Positions 38,520 to 46,757 of a DNA stretch of 64,000 nucleotides are shown here, one piece after another. The notes beneath the pieces are model-generated. The model did no database searches. It was not told the origin of the DNA and worked only from the letters and a program-made list of their open reading frames with translations. Position numbers and translations under genes: made by a program. How positions within the stretch are numbered: the first letter of the stretch is position 1; each line of letters starts with the position of its first letter. The DNA is taken from contig NZ_CANLZM010000004.1 of the NCBI RefSeq assembly GCF_947495565.1, positions 290,368 to 354,367 of the forward strand, in the 5' to 3' direction. The DNA is from an uncultured Pontibacter sp. (GTDB taxonomy: Bacteria > Bacteroidota > Bacteroidia > Cytophagales > Hymenobacteraceae).

Positions 38520-38712
38520 AAAAAGCAGGCGGTAAAAAGAAATGATAAAGTGAAGTGTAACAGCGGCATCAGATACAACTTTTATGCTCCTCCCCCCTGA
38601 AAATGGGGCGGCTTATACCTTTTATATCTCTTTTTCCGTATGTAGGGGTAGCTGATGCAAACAGCTATGCGGCTGTTTTGTTTCAAACTATGTTTTACTA
38701 AAGAATATAACT

Positions 38713-38943
38713 ATGAAAAAGATATTTTTTGCTGGTGTTGTTGCTGTCGCTGCTTTGGGCATGACGGCTTGTGAAAGTACAGACAATACAAGCACCCTGG
38801 AAGCCGAGGAGGACAACAGGGTTGTTGTAGACCGCGACTCCGTGGCAACGGAATACGAAGTAACTGAAACGGTGGTAGAGTACGACACCACTACCAGAAC
38901 CAAAACCGTGGACGCTGAAGCAGAGCTGGAAAAAGATAACTAA
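38713..38943 (+). CDS. Small acidic lipoprotein, function unknown
   Basis: A 76-residue protein with a signal peptide and lipobox ending GMTAC, so the mature lipoprotein is about 57 residues. It is strongly acidic and rich in Thr, Val, Asp and Glu. No domain is recognised. It is monocistronic and followed by a clear terminator, which supports it being a real gene. Confidence 0.65.
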   Translation: MKKIFFAGVVAVAALGMTACESTDNTSTLEAEEDNRVVVDRDSVATEYEVTETVVEYDTTTRTKTVDAEAELEKDN

Positions 38944-38970
38944 AGCACTAAACCAGCAGCTATACATTTA

Positions 38971-39003
38971 AAGAGCCTGTTTTTACAAACAGGCTCTTTT
39001 TTA
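38971..39003 (+). terminator. Terminator after the small acidic lipoprotein gene
   Basis: A perfect 12-bp stem (38971-38982 with 38987-38998), a 4-base loop and a T-tract of six. Confidence 0.92.
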
Positions 39004-39038
39004 TACTTCGGGATGTTGCAGAGGGCAAAGGTGCAGCG

Positions 39039-39449
39039 CTACGGCGAGAACAGCCATTCCAGCGCATCTTCTTCCGTCACAAAATCTCTGGACTCGCAGG
39101 GCAGCGGTATTTCTGAGGCCATATCGTAAATGGCTTGCACCGCGATTTGCTGAAAAAGATCCTGCGCCATTAAATTGGCCACGCGCTTTAGGTTGCTGTG
39201 CTGCAGCAGAGCTGCGGTGTGGTTGGCTATCCATACCTGGTCTTCCAGCGTGGGGGCGCACATCAAGGTAAAATCCGCCAGAATCAGCTCTACCTTGTTT
39301 GCCAGTATAAACTCGCAGGAGTAGATCATGGCTGCCCGTAACTCCACACTGGGTATTACTCCCCTCCACTCATTCCGGATTAGCTTTTGTTCTGCGCTAT
39401 AGCGAATCGTGACGAAGTCTTTGTCCAGCACCGCTTTTAACTCCAGCAT
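39039..39449 (-). CDS. Hypothetical protein, possibly STAS/SpoIIAA-like
   Basis: A soluble 136-residue protein. The alternation of strands and helices (FVTIRYSAEQKLIRNEWRG, then KVELILADFTLM) resembles small STAS-like or DUF-type proteins common in Cytophagales, where they are uncharacterised. No catalytic motif is apparent. The ATG at 39449 is followed directly by the first predicted strand. Confidence 0.55.
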   Translation of the reverse strand: MLELKAVLDKDFVTIRYSAEQKLIRNEWRGVIPSVELRAAMIYSCEFILANKVELILADFTLMCAPTLEDQVWIANHTAALLQHSNLKRVANLMAQDLFQQIAVQAIYDMASEIPLPCESRDFVTEEDALEWLFSP

Positions 39450-39785
39450 CTACATAGCCTTTTGTAAATTGATAAGTAAGTATCTTATACGGTTTTACGG
39501 AAATCACTCTAATAAGTCTTTATTAAATCATATACTATAGTATACTTTAAATTGGCCGATGCAGTAAATTTATACTTCGTAATTCTTACAGAATTGTTAA
39601 ATGAACAAGATGCTGAGGCTGATCTGGTGTCGGGTTGCTGCCGGACAGGTAATATAGGCTAAAGGTTTCAGAAATAATCTGCTATCAATGCATCCAACAA
39701 AGCCCCACCACTTGCAATATATTAATATACAGACACTTACAGGCTCATATACTCGTATACATAAGTATACCAAGCACCTACCATC
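39450..39785. other. AT-rich divergent intergenic region
   Basis: No gene is seen. It contains a perfect 14-bp palindrome, TATACTATAGTATA, at 39531-39544, built from two opposed copies of the recurrent AGTATA word, with further copies at about 39750-39770. Promoters for the genes on both sides should lie here. Confidence 0.55.
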
Positions 39786-40157
39786 ATGAAAAATTTAATG
39801 ATACTTCTGGTTATGCTTGCCTTTCTGTTTGTAATGGCGGGAGGCGGCACTGTGGCGCAAGCGCAAGACAGCCCCGCTGATAAAGTGGCGCTGCGCAAGG
39901 CCCAGGACATAAAGCGCATGCACAAAGCTGACTCGGTTTATGAAAACCGCTCGTCGAGGGAGAAAATTACGAAGGCCAGACTTAAGGAGCATGAGCGAGC
40001 CCTGAAAATAGCGCAAGACGATTACGACAGATCGAAAAGAGAATACAAGGAGGCACGCAAGGCGGCTAAAGAGGCCAAGAAAAGTATAAGCCTGGAGAAA
40101 AAAGCCGTTAAAGCCCGCGACAAAGCCGAACAGCAGTCCTACAAATCGTTAGAATAG
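39786..40157 (+). CDS. Secreted coiled-coil protein, function unknown
   Basis: A 123-residue protein with a signal peptide (to about residue 26, ending GTVAQAQ). The mature part is almost wholly charged helix, rich in Lys, Arg, Glu and Ala (DDYDRSKREYKEARKAAKEA), predicted as a coiled coil. Basic residues dominate, so it may bind nucleic acid or envelope anions in the periplasm. That is a guess. No homologous family was recognised. Confidence 0.6.
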   Translation: MKNLMILLVMLAFLFVMAGGGTVAQAQDSPADKVALRKAQDIKRMHKADSVYENRSSREKITKARLKEHERALKIAQDDYDRSKREYKEARKAAKEAKKSISLEKKAVKARDKAEQQSYKSLE

Positions 40158-40215
40158 GCCTGCTGCTCGATTTTGGGTTGCTTTATAAGTTGCTGCTGCT
40201 ATAGGTAAAGGCAGT

Positions 40216-40707
40216 TTATGCGCTTTCTTCCATAAATTCCCTTACATCGCGGTTTAACTCATATACCATGATGTAATAGTATAGCACCGCTTGCTGCTGC
40301 TGCGTGGGCAGTTGGGCACCGGCCATTATCTTGCTTAACGCTTCCCGTTCTATGCCTGTCTGCTTGATGAGGTCGTTACGAGACAGCTTGAACTCGGCCA
40401 TTTTTTGGTTGAGCCAGTCTGCGGTAACGGCCCCGAAATCTGGTTTAAAGGTTAAGATGACATAGTGAACTTTGTGTTGGCCGCTCATGAGAGGCATTAA
40501 CAGTTGTACTGCCCTTCTTCGCAACTGCCGCTGGTTTAGCAGATAGCCGTTCTTCAGCTCCTGCTGCACTACACGCACTTTAATAACCTCGGGGTTTATT
40601 TCCAGAATATCCACTTTTACGCCGGTTACGGCCAGCAGTTTGTCGCGGTGCAGCCTGATCTGTTGCTTTGCCTCCTCCTGCAGGGGCAGCTTTTCTAAGT
40701 TTATCAT
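40216..40707 (-). CDS. Helix-turn-helix protein paired with the restriction-modification gene
   Basis: A 163-residue protein. Residues 1 to about 105 form an unrecognised alpha/beta domain. Residues about 113-150 look like an XRE-type helix-turn-helix (LNQKMAEFKLSRNDLIKQTG, then REALSKIMAG). It starts 11 bases after the end of the large restriction-modification gene, so the two are one operon. By position it could be a controller or a regulator of restriction expression, though C-proteins usually precede their nuclease and are shorter. No other function is suggested. Confidence 0.65.
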   Translation of the reverse strand: MINLEKLPLQEEAKQQIRLHRDKLLAVTGVKVDILEINPEVIKVRVVQQELKNGYLLNQRQLRRRAVQLLMPLMSGQHKVHYVILTFKPDFGAVTADWLNQKMAEFKLSRNDLIKQTGIEREALSKIMAGAQLPTQQQQAVLYYYIMVYELNRDVREFMEESA

Positions 40708-40718
40708 AGCTAATAGTT

Positions 40719-43700
40719 TTATGCTTCGGTTATGGCGGCCGGGGCGTAGGCCTCGCGGGCAAGGCTGAAGTTGGGGTCTACCAGCAGTACTTCGTCGTAG
40801 GTGAGGTGGTAGAGGCGGTACACCAGCACATCTATCTCCGCCTCCAGCCCCGACGTATCGGCAGCGGCATCGGCTTGTTTTATTCGTAGTATCTGCTCCA
40901 CCAGCTGCGTTATACTTGCTTTCGTTTCTTCGTCTGGTGTGGCGATAGGGAGTTGAGAAACATAAACTGGTTTGTACTCAAAGTAGCCATTCTGTTTTGT
41001 TGATGAGATTGATTTAAGAAAATAATCTACCGCCTTAGAATTTAGTAATCCTAATAAATATAATTCATCCCAAACTATAATTGAAGTCTTATCATTAGAA
41101 TAAAAGCCTTCTGTATCATAAGTATAAGAACCCTCCTTTACAATTGAAGGAAGTATTATTTTAGGTTTTGAATACTCCTCAAAATACGAAGCTGCACATC
41201 TTTGAAGGGCATACCATTCATATCTTATACCGGTTTCTGACTTATTACGATTACTGAGTTGTTCTTTAAAACTTAGTAGATAAGTATACACAGCAGGAAA
41301 CTCTTCTCTAAAAGCGACCTCAGCAACTTCTGAAGCTCCAGAAATTAAATTGTCTTTATGCAGCGGGAAATGCCAAGGTATAAATAATATGTACTTTCCA
41401 TGTTTCGGCGGCTGATACCGCTTCACATCACGGCCAGCCAGAAACGGTTTGATGATTTCTGCACTTCGCGGGTCTTCGGCAATGAGGCGATCTTTGGTGG
41501 CTTCATCAATCACAAAAGCCTCGTTTAAACCAGTTTTGATGCCGTAATAAATTTTCCCTTCTACATACTCGCCCAGCGGCGTGCCGGTGTTTTTGAGTTT
41601 CTCCAGCAGTTGCTGTGCGGTGCTGTCGGAGAGCGTCCAGCCGGAGTTTGGCAATAGTTCGGCCTGCACTTCATACTTGTGTTGCTGCACGTATGCCTCC
41701 AGCCCCTGCTCGAACTTCAGCGTATTTATACCTGCGGCCTCAAAAGTATAGCCAGCCTCGGGTATATACTTTGCCACGGCAAGTATGAGCGGGTAAGTGG
41801 TGGCTTCTTCAAACACAGGCAGATCGCCGAAGTCCAGCAGCTCCATTAAGGTGTACTGCTGCAGCCATGCTCTCAGCGCCTGCCCGTAACCGGCACGCAT
41901 CCACTTGTTAGGTAGTATGTAGCTAAACTGCCCGCCCTCGCGCAGCAGCTCCAGTCCTTGCTCCACAAAGTATACATATAAGTCGGCAGTGCCCGCGTAG
42001 GTGCTAAAGGCTTTCTGCAAGTATAGTTTAAAGCTGCCCAGCTCCTCCTGGCGTATGTAGGGCGGGTTACCCAGCACCACATCAAAGCCTTTATACTTTC
42101 CTTCCTCGTCCAGCACCTCCGGAAACTCGAATCGCCACTCAAAGGCACCCTCGTATACTTTGTTTGCCTCGATCTGCTCGCGCTCGTCCTCCAGCTTCTG
42201 CAGTTGCTTCTGTTTTTGCTGCAGCTGCTTTTTGTCTACCTTTTTAGCCCCGAACAGGTCCGGGTTCTGCATGACTGAGATCTGGCCGCGCAGGTCGGCC
42301 ATTTTCTTACGGAGCGGGTCGTTGTTGGCCAGCGTGGTTTTAAAGCCTTGCTTTATCTCCTCCAAAAAAACCTCCAGCTGCTTTTTGTCCGCTTTGGAGT
42401 TGGTGTGCTTATACTTGTAAACGGCCTCGCGGTACGCCTGCAAACTGTGGCCCTTCTTGCCGAAAGCCTCTTTCAGGTCGGCGGAGAGCAGGTAGCGGCT
42501 CAGCAGCGAGTTGCCTTGCTTTATGTTGATGTCGATGTTGGGCAGCGTCTGCAGCTGGGTATACTTGCCAGTGCTTACCTCCGCCTCAAAGCCCTCGCGC
42601 AAGCCGCTGGCGCCGGTATAACACACGGTGCTTGCCAGTTCGCTGCTTATACTTTCAGGGGCGGTGTAATAAGCGTTTTTGAGCAGTTCTATCCAGAGGC
42701 GCAGGCGGCAAATCTTAACGGAGTTCGGATTAATATCCACCCCGAAAAGGCAGTTCTCGATAATGGTCTGCTTCTCGTGGAAAAGGGCCTCCTGCAACTC
42801 CTGCACCTGCGGGTTTATACTTCGGTGGCCGTCGGGGTGCTCCGTTACCGTATAGCTGAAAGGCTCGCCGTGGTTGTCGGTTACAATCAGCTCATCGTTC
42901 TGCACTTCTATACTTCCGTAGTGCAGCGGCCTGTCCTGGCGGTTGGTTAAAAGGCGCAGGTCATGCTTTACCACGATCAGCTCGTTCAGGGCGCTCACCA
43001 GGTAATGCCCCGAGCCCACGGCCGGGTCGCAGATGCGCAGGCTGTTGATAAGTTGGTTGTACTCCCGCACCCGCTCCGGCGTGTACTGCAGCTTAAACTG
43101 CAGCTCCTCAAAGCTTTGGGCGCTCCAGCTGTACGTTTGGTTAAAGAGCTCCACCACCGCGCGGCGTATGGCTTCGCGGCTCATGTACATGGTAATAAAG
43201 CCGGGCGTGTAGAAGGAGCCGTCGCGGTAGCCGTTTATTTTCTCGAAGATCAGCCCCAGCACCGAGGCCGTGATCAGGGTTTTGTTCTCCTCCTGTATCT
43301 CCTCCTTGCCCTCTGCCCCGAAGTCGTAGCTGCCCAGAAAGCGCAGCAGGTACTCCAGCGTGTGCAGCTCCGGGTGCTTAGAGGTAAACTCTTTGCCAAG
43401 CGTGCGCCGGAACACGGTTTGCGGGTACAGCGGCAGCAGGTTGCGGTCTTTCAGGTTGGATATGCGCAGCGTGCGTTTCTCCAGCGCCGTTGTCTCAAAC
43501 AGCGAGGAGTTGAGGTACGGGATGTGGTTATACTTGCTTTTAACGCTGGCGCTGCGGTTTTCGGGCCGTTCGGCCAGCACATCAAAAAACAGCTCGTTCA
43601 GGTCGTCGAACTCGCGCAGGTTGGCTGTGTCCATAAAGCCATACTTCTTGTCGCCGTGGTGGTAGCTGATAAGCTGCGCCTCCAGCAGCTTCAGGAACAG

Positions 43701-44687
43701 CACGCGGTTCATCCAGGTAATGCACAGCTCCAGCGCCACGTTAAACAGCTGCTCCTCGCGGTTGCTGCCAAAGCTGTAGGGGTTGTCCAGGCCCGAGAGT
43801 AGGTCTTCGGAGCGCAGTTTCTGGTAAGCCGCCTCCAGCAGCGAGCCGTGGTTTGCCTTCTCTTTTCTGCGGATAAGCTTGCGGCCACCCTCCTTCACTT
43901 CCTCCAACCCGATAATGTGCAGCAGCTCCAGGTAAAAATCGCGGTCCAGGGAGTTGGCATCGTTGGCAAACGGCTCTTTGAGCAGATGCGCCGGCGAGAG
44001 CAGCTTGTACAGGGCCACCAGCTTCACATCGTCTTTGGGGTCTTTGTTGCGCAGCGGCTTCTCGTAGTCCTTCAGGTTAAAGTAAGTATAAGCTATGGTT
44101 TCGGAGAGGTTGGCTATGTAAGGCGCGGCTATCTCTTTGTAGAAGAAATCGGTGCTGCCGCTGGCCTTGCGCCCGGCGCTCCAGTCGGTAAAGTCTTTCT
44201 TCAGCTGGGCGTTTCTGAAAAACAGCCTGTCAAACTCCAGGGCATCAAACACAAACCACTCGTGCACGCTGGTAACAATCAGGTGGCGCATGTCGTGGTT
44301 CTTATGCTCCAGCCGCTCGCGCAGGTAGTAGAGCAGCAGCTCGTGGGTGGCTTTGTAGTTGAGGTTGCCGGTGGTGGGCATGTCGGCTTTGTTGGTTGGC
44401 CGCTTCACCTCCAGCAGCACGCCGGCGTTGGTTTTGGTGCTGCTGCCGGTGTGTATTACCAGGTCGGTTTTGCCTTTTGTGTTTACGCCATACTTATCAT
44501 AAAACGTCAACCGCAGAAAATCGCGCAAGTGGTTTTTGGCATGCTCCTCGGTTTCCTGCAGGTTTATACTATCCAGCAATGCTGTGAGCGCCTGCTTAAA
44601 CTTTTCAATTTCAGTGCGTGATGTTTTAAGCCTGAGGTAAGCTTTGTTCAGCGCCTGTTTCGGGCGCAGGGTGTGGTGCTGCAGCAT
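40719..44687 (-). CDS. Eco57I-like type IIG restriction-modification protein (DUF7149-type N-terminus)
   Basis: A single 1322-residue protein that should both methylate adenine and cut DNA. The N-terminal region has a PD-(D/E)xK-like nuclease core: Asp near residue 76 in TDLVIH and LLEVK near 92. An adenine-methyltransferase domain follows, with SAM motif I DPAVGSGHYLV near 555 and catalytic motif IV NPPYIRQE near 875. A coiled-coil spacer (about 780-850) separates them. The last 300 residues should read the target, as in TaqI/Eco57I specificity domains. A PglX-like BREX role is less likely, since no BREX genes are near. The recognition site is unknown. Confidence 0.85.
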   Translation of the reverse strand: MLQHHTLRPKQALNKAYLRLKTSRTEIEKFKQALTALLDSINLQETEEHAKNHLRDFLRLTFYDKYGVNTKGKTDLVIHTGSSTKTNAGVLLEVKRPTNKADMPTTGNLNYKATHELLLYYLRERLEHKNHDMRHLIVTSVHEWFVFDALEFDRLFFRNAQLKKDFTDWSAGRKASGSTDFFYKEIAAPYIANLSETIAYTYFNLKDYEKPLRNKDPKDDVKLVALYKLLSPAHLLKEPFANDANSLDRDFYLELLHIIGLEEVKEGGRKLIRRKEKANHGSLLEAAYQKLRSEDLLSGLDNPYSFGSNREEQLFNVALELCITWMNRVLFLKLLEAQLISYHHGDKKYGFMDTANLREFDDLNELFFDVLAERPENRSASVKSKYNHIPYLNSSLFETTALEKRTLRISNLKDRNLLPLYPQTVFRRTLGKEFTSKHPELHTLEYLLRFLGSYDFGAEGKEEIQEENKTLITASVLGLIFEKINGYRDGSFYTPGFITMYMSREAIRRAVVELFNQTYSWSAQSFEELQFKLQYTPERVREYNQLINSLRICDPAVGSGHYLVSALNELIVVKHDLRLLTNRQDRPLHYGSIEVQNDELIVTDNHGEPFSYTVTEHPDGHRSINPQVQELQEALFHEKQTIIENCLFGVDINPNSVKICRLRLWIELLKNAYYTAPESISSELASTVCYTGASGLREGFEAEVSTGKYTQLQTLPNIDINIKQGNSLLSRYLLSADLKEAFGKKGHSLQAYREAVYKYKHTNSKADKKQLEVFLEEIKQGFKTTLANNDPLRKKMADLRGQISVMQNPDLFGAKKVDKKQLQQKQKQLQKLEDEREQIEANKVYEGAFEWRFEFPEVLDEEGKYKGFDVVLGNPPYIRQEELGSFKLYLQKAFSTYAGTADLYVYFVEQGLELLREGGQFSYILPNKWMRAGYGQALRAWLQQYTLMELLDFGDLPVFEEATTYPLILAVAKYIPEAGYTFEAAGINTLKFEQGLEAYVQQHKYEVQAELLPNSGWTLSDSTAQQLLEKLKNTGTPLGEYVEGKIYYGIKTGLNEAFVIDEATKDRLIAEDPRSAEIIKPFLAGRDVKRYQPPKHGKYILFIPWHFPLHKDNLISGASEVAEVAFREEFPAVYTYLLSFKEQLSNRNKSETGIRYEWYALQRCAASYFEEYSKPKIILPSIVKEGSYTYDTEGFYSNDKTSIIVWDELYLLGLLNSKAVDYFLKSISSTKQNGYFEYKPVYVSQLPIATPDEETKASITQLVEQILRIKQADAAADTSGLEAEIDVLVYRLYHLTYDEVLLVDPNFSLAREAYAPAAITEA

Positions 44688-44783
44688 GTAGTGTGTCGCA
44701 TTTGTTTTCTACAGCAAGATAGTGAAAAAGAGATAAAGTTTTGTGCGTTGGATGGGGGGGGTGGGAGTTAGATAAATAACTAA

Positions 44784-45000
44784 ACCCACCCCTGCCCCTC
44801 CGAGGAGGGGAGTTTCTTTTTGATTAGAACAAAAAGTGTAAGCAGTTCTTATTTAACATCAGAACTAAAATTTCTCGGAACAATACCCGCCCCTGCCCCT
44901 CCAAGGAGGGGAGTTTCTTTTTGGTTGAAAAAAGAAGCATATGCACTTCTCATTTAACATTAGAACTAAACCAAAAAAAACTAAAACTGTCCGGAACAAT
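44784..45000. repeat. Two tandem units of roughly 100 bp, each headed by the GC-rich palindrome
   Basis: Unit 1 (44784-44884) and unit 2 (44885-45000) both begin with the palindromic repeat (ACCCACCCCTGCCCCTCC, then GAGGAGGGGA; two differences in unit 2). They continue with GAGTTTCTTTTTG and contain TTTAACAT(C/T)AGAACTAAA, and end in CGGAACAAT. The body is diverged and A-rich. This marks a local duplication upstream of the restriction-modification gene. Confidence 0.75.
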
Positions 45001-45029
45001 TCCCCTCCTCGGAGGGGTTAGGGGTGGGT
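45001..45029 (-). repeat. Palindromic GC-rich repeat, inverted copy left of the DUF559 gene
   Basis: This is the reverse complement of the copy at 45425-45452, except for AA in place of a single G at the centre. Its inner edge is 22 bases before the DUF559 start. Confidence 0.85.
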
Positions 45030-45051
45030 CCATATTTCCCACAAAGATTGC

Positions 45052-45423
45052 ATGAAGCGTAAGATATTGCCCTACAAACCATATTTAAAGGAGCTGGCAA
45101 GGCAGCTACGGCAAAACAGCACCCTCTCAGAAGTGCTTCTCTGGAATGAGCTTAAAAACAAGAAACTGCATAACCTTGATTTCGACAGGCAGAAGCCTTT
45201 GGGAAGTTTCATTGTCGATTTTTACTGCAAAGAGCTGATGCTGGCTATTGAAGTAGATGGTGACAGCCACGACTACAACTTCGAACCTGATGTTATCCGG
45301 CAGCAGGAACTGGAAACACTTGGGATAAGATTTTTAAGGTTTGATGATGCCGAAGTAAAGCGTGATTTACTAAATGTACTTCGTGCAATTGAGGCATGGG
45401 TAGTAGAGCATCGGCAGATATAA
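45052..45423 (+). CDS. DUF559 / Vsr-like endonuclease domain protein
   Basis: A 123-residue single-domain protein of the restriction-endonuclease-like fold, related to Vsr-type nucleases. Visible core residues are Asp56 in FIVDFYC, Glu67 and Asp69 in AIEVDGD, and His73. The N-terminal helix (ELARQLRQNSTLSEVLLWNE) is typical of DUF559. The reaction is not established for the family. A DNA nickase or nuclease is likely from the fold. The gene is bracketed by inverted palindromic repeats, the right one starting just after the stop codon. Confidence 0.9.
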   Translation: MKRKILPYKPYLKELARQLRQNSTLSEVLLWNELKNKKLHNLDFDRQKPLGSFIVDFYCKELMLAIEVDGDSHDYNFEPDVIRQQELETLGIRFLRFDDAEVKRDLLNVLRAIEAWVVEHRQI

Positions 45424-45424
45424 A

Positions 45425-45452
45425 ACCCACCCCTGCCCCTCCGAGGAGGGGA
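45425..45452 (+). repeat. Palindromic GC-rich repeat, direct copy right of the DUF559 gene
   Basis: Twenty-eight bases identical to the copy at 44784-44811. The core CCCCTCC, GA, GGAGGGG can form a 7-bp hairpin. It begins one base after the DUF559 stop codon. Confidence 0.85.
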
Positions 45453-45543
45453 ATCATACTTATTTGTTTAGAACACAGCTTTTTGGATGATTATGCAGCG
45501 CGACAGCACCGATAATTAAGCCATGTCAATTTCTGCCTAAACA

Positions 45544-45575
45544 AAAAAGACGATCACTGCTGGATCGTCTTTTTC
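45544..45575 (-). terminator. Terminator for the leftward lipoprotein gene
   Basis: A perfect 12-bp stem (45544-45555 with 45563-45574) with flanking A- and T-runs. It lies 13 bases beyond the minus-strand lipoprotein stop and can work in both directions. Confidence 0.88.
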
Positions 45576-45586
45576 TATTTTATAGC

Positions 45587-45883
45587 CTACTGATACTCAC
45601 TTCTTCTTTTGGCTTGTTCCTGAAGCGCTTTAAGTTCGTGCTCTGCGGCTTTCAGCCTGTTTTTGGCGGCTTTCTCCCGCTGGTCGGCTTCTTCGGAATA
45701 GCGTTCCGCCTCTTTCACCTCCCGCTCCAGGCGCTCTACCTCTCGTTGCTGGTGTGCCACTTCCGGGTCATTAGAGACACTGTTGCCGCCTGAAAAGACA
45801 GAGCAACCCACTAGCAACGGAAACAGCATAATAAACATACTGTTCAGTAAAAGCTTATATAATTTTGGGGTAGTAATTTTCAT
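45587..45883 (-). CDS. Small coiled-coil lipoprotein
   Basis: A 98-residue protein with a hydrophobic leader and the lipobox LLVGC near residue 27. The mature part is a long charged helix (EVERLEREVKEAERYSEEAD) with heptad spacing. It resembles Lpp-like or other coiled-coil envelope lipoproteins in form only. A start at the internal Met16 is possible. Function unknown. A terminator directly after it supports its reality. Confidence 0.6.
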   Translation of the reverse strand: MKITTPKLYKLLLNSMFIMLFPLLVGCSVFSGGNSVSNDPEVAHQQREVERLEREVKEAERYSEEADQREKAAKNRLKAAEHELKALQEQAKRRSEYQ

Positions 45884-46141
45884 GTTTAAGTTATATTAGT
45901 TCTCCTATTATCTACGGAGCAGTTAAACAGGTTGTTTTATAAACTAATTTAAAAGGCACCGTGTCAAGGCTTTAGAAAAGGCGCTTGTCATTTATTGTTC
46001 CTTTTGAGGAGTAAGATAACCTGCCACGATAATTGGATGATTTTTTAAAGTGAAAGCCCAAAACATCATTTATCTATTTGCAGTACGTATGGGCTAAACT
46101 GTTAAAATCACTAACTTCACCTCCACCTAAAGTATAAACCC

Positions 46142-46642
46142 ATGCTTAAAATCGGCCTTCTCTCCGACACCCACTCCTACCTCGATGATCAGATTATGCG
46201 CCATCTCTCAGACCGCGACGAGATCTGGCATGCCGGCGACTTCGGAAGTATGGCAGTATCGGACAGGCTGCAGGAGCTGGCGCCGCTACGGGGCGTGTAT
46301 GGCAATATTGATGATGCAGCTATCCGGCAGGTGCACCCCAAAGTGAACCGTTTTGTGGTGGAAGGGCTGGATGTACTGATGACCCACATTGGCGGCTACC
46401 CCGGCAAATACCACCCCGACGTGCGCGAAAGTATAAAGCAGAACCCGCCGCAGCTCTACATAACCGGGCACTCGCACATCCTTAAAATTATGACAGACAA
46501 AAGCCTGAACAACCTGCTGCACATAAATCCGGGCGCTGCAGGCAAGCATGGCTTCCATAAAATCCGGACAATGGTAAAGTTCAGCGTAAGCGAAGGCAGG
46601 GTGCAGGACCTGCAGGTAGTGGAGCTTGGCAAGCGGGCATAA
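46142..46642 (+). CDS. YfcE-type metallophosphoesterase
   Basis: A 166-residue phosphodiesterase of the YfcE/MJ0936 family. Metal-site motifs are LLSDTH, HAGDFG, GNIDD (usually GNCD), MTHIGGYPG and TGHSHILK, ending with LHINPGAAG. Family members hydrolyse phosphodiesters, with some preferring 2',3'-cyclic or model substrates; the natural one is unknown. It is a single gene facing a convergent small gene. Confidence 0.9.
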   Translation: MLKIGLLSDTHSYLDDQIMRHLSDRDEIWHAGDFGSMAVSDRLQELAPLRGVYGNIDDAAIRQVHPKVNRFVVEGLDVLMTHIGGYPGKYHPDVRESIKQNPPQLYITGHSHILKIMTDKSLNNLLHINPGAAGKHGFHKIRTMVKFSVSEGRVQDLQVVELGKRA

Positions 46643-46673
46643 AAAAAGTGTGCCTGCTATCGCAAACACACTT
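46641..46673 (-). terminator. Terminator for the leftward small basic protein gene
   Basis: On the minus strand a 7-bp AAGTGTG/CACACTT stem is followed by seven T's. It overlaps the last base of the metallophosphoesterase gene. Confidence 0.6.
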
Positions 46674-46757
46674 GAAATCTTGGTTAGTAAGCCGCCGCCA
46701 TTCGCTTACAACAGCAGCGGCAGCAGATGGACTTACCTGATACTCAAAATATTAAGA

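Larger units (their letters stand above)
45001..45452 (+). mobile_element. Candidate minimal mobile unit: inverted palindromic repeats around a DUF559 nuclease
   Basis: The unit is repeat (inverted), 22 bases, DUF559 gene, one base, repeat (direct). It is 452 bp in all. Its ends are near-perfect inverted copies of the same palindrome that is dispersed elsewhere in the window. It resembles the arrangement of REP elements with a resident transposase, but DUF559 is a nuclease-like family not established as a transposase. Mobility is inferred, not shown. Confidence 0.4.

Noticed and set aside
42348..43802. Long open frames on the plus strand opposite the restriction-modification gene
   Set aside because: They are shadows of the strong minus-strand reading frame, with low-complexity Gln/Leu/Val-rich translations and no domain motifs.
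40719..44687. BREX PglX methyltransferase
   Set aside because: The methyltransferase motifs would fit, but no brxA, brxB, brxC, brxL or pglZ gene is nearby and the N-terminus carries a nuclease-like motif.
44784..45452. CRISPR array
   Set aside because: Only four copies, in both orientations, with a gene between two of them and no regular spacers. No cas genes are in the window.
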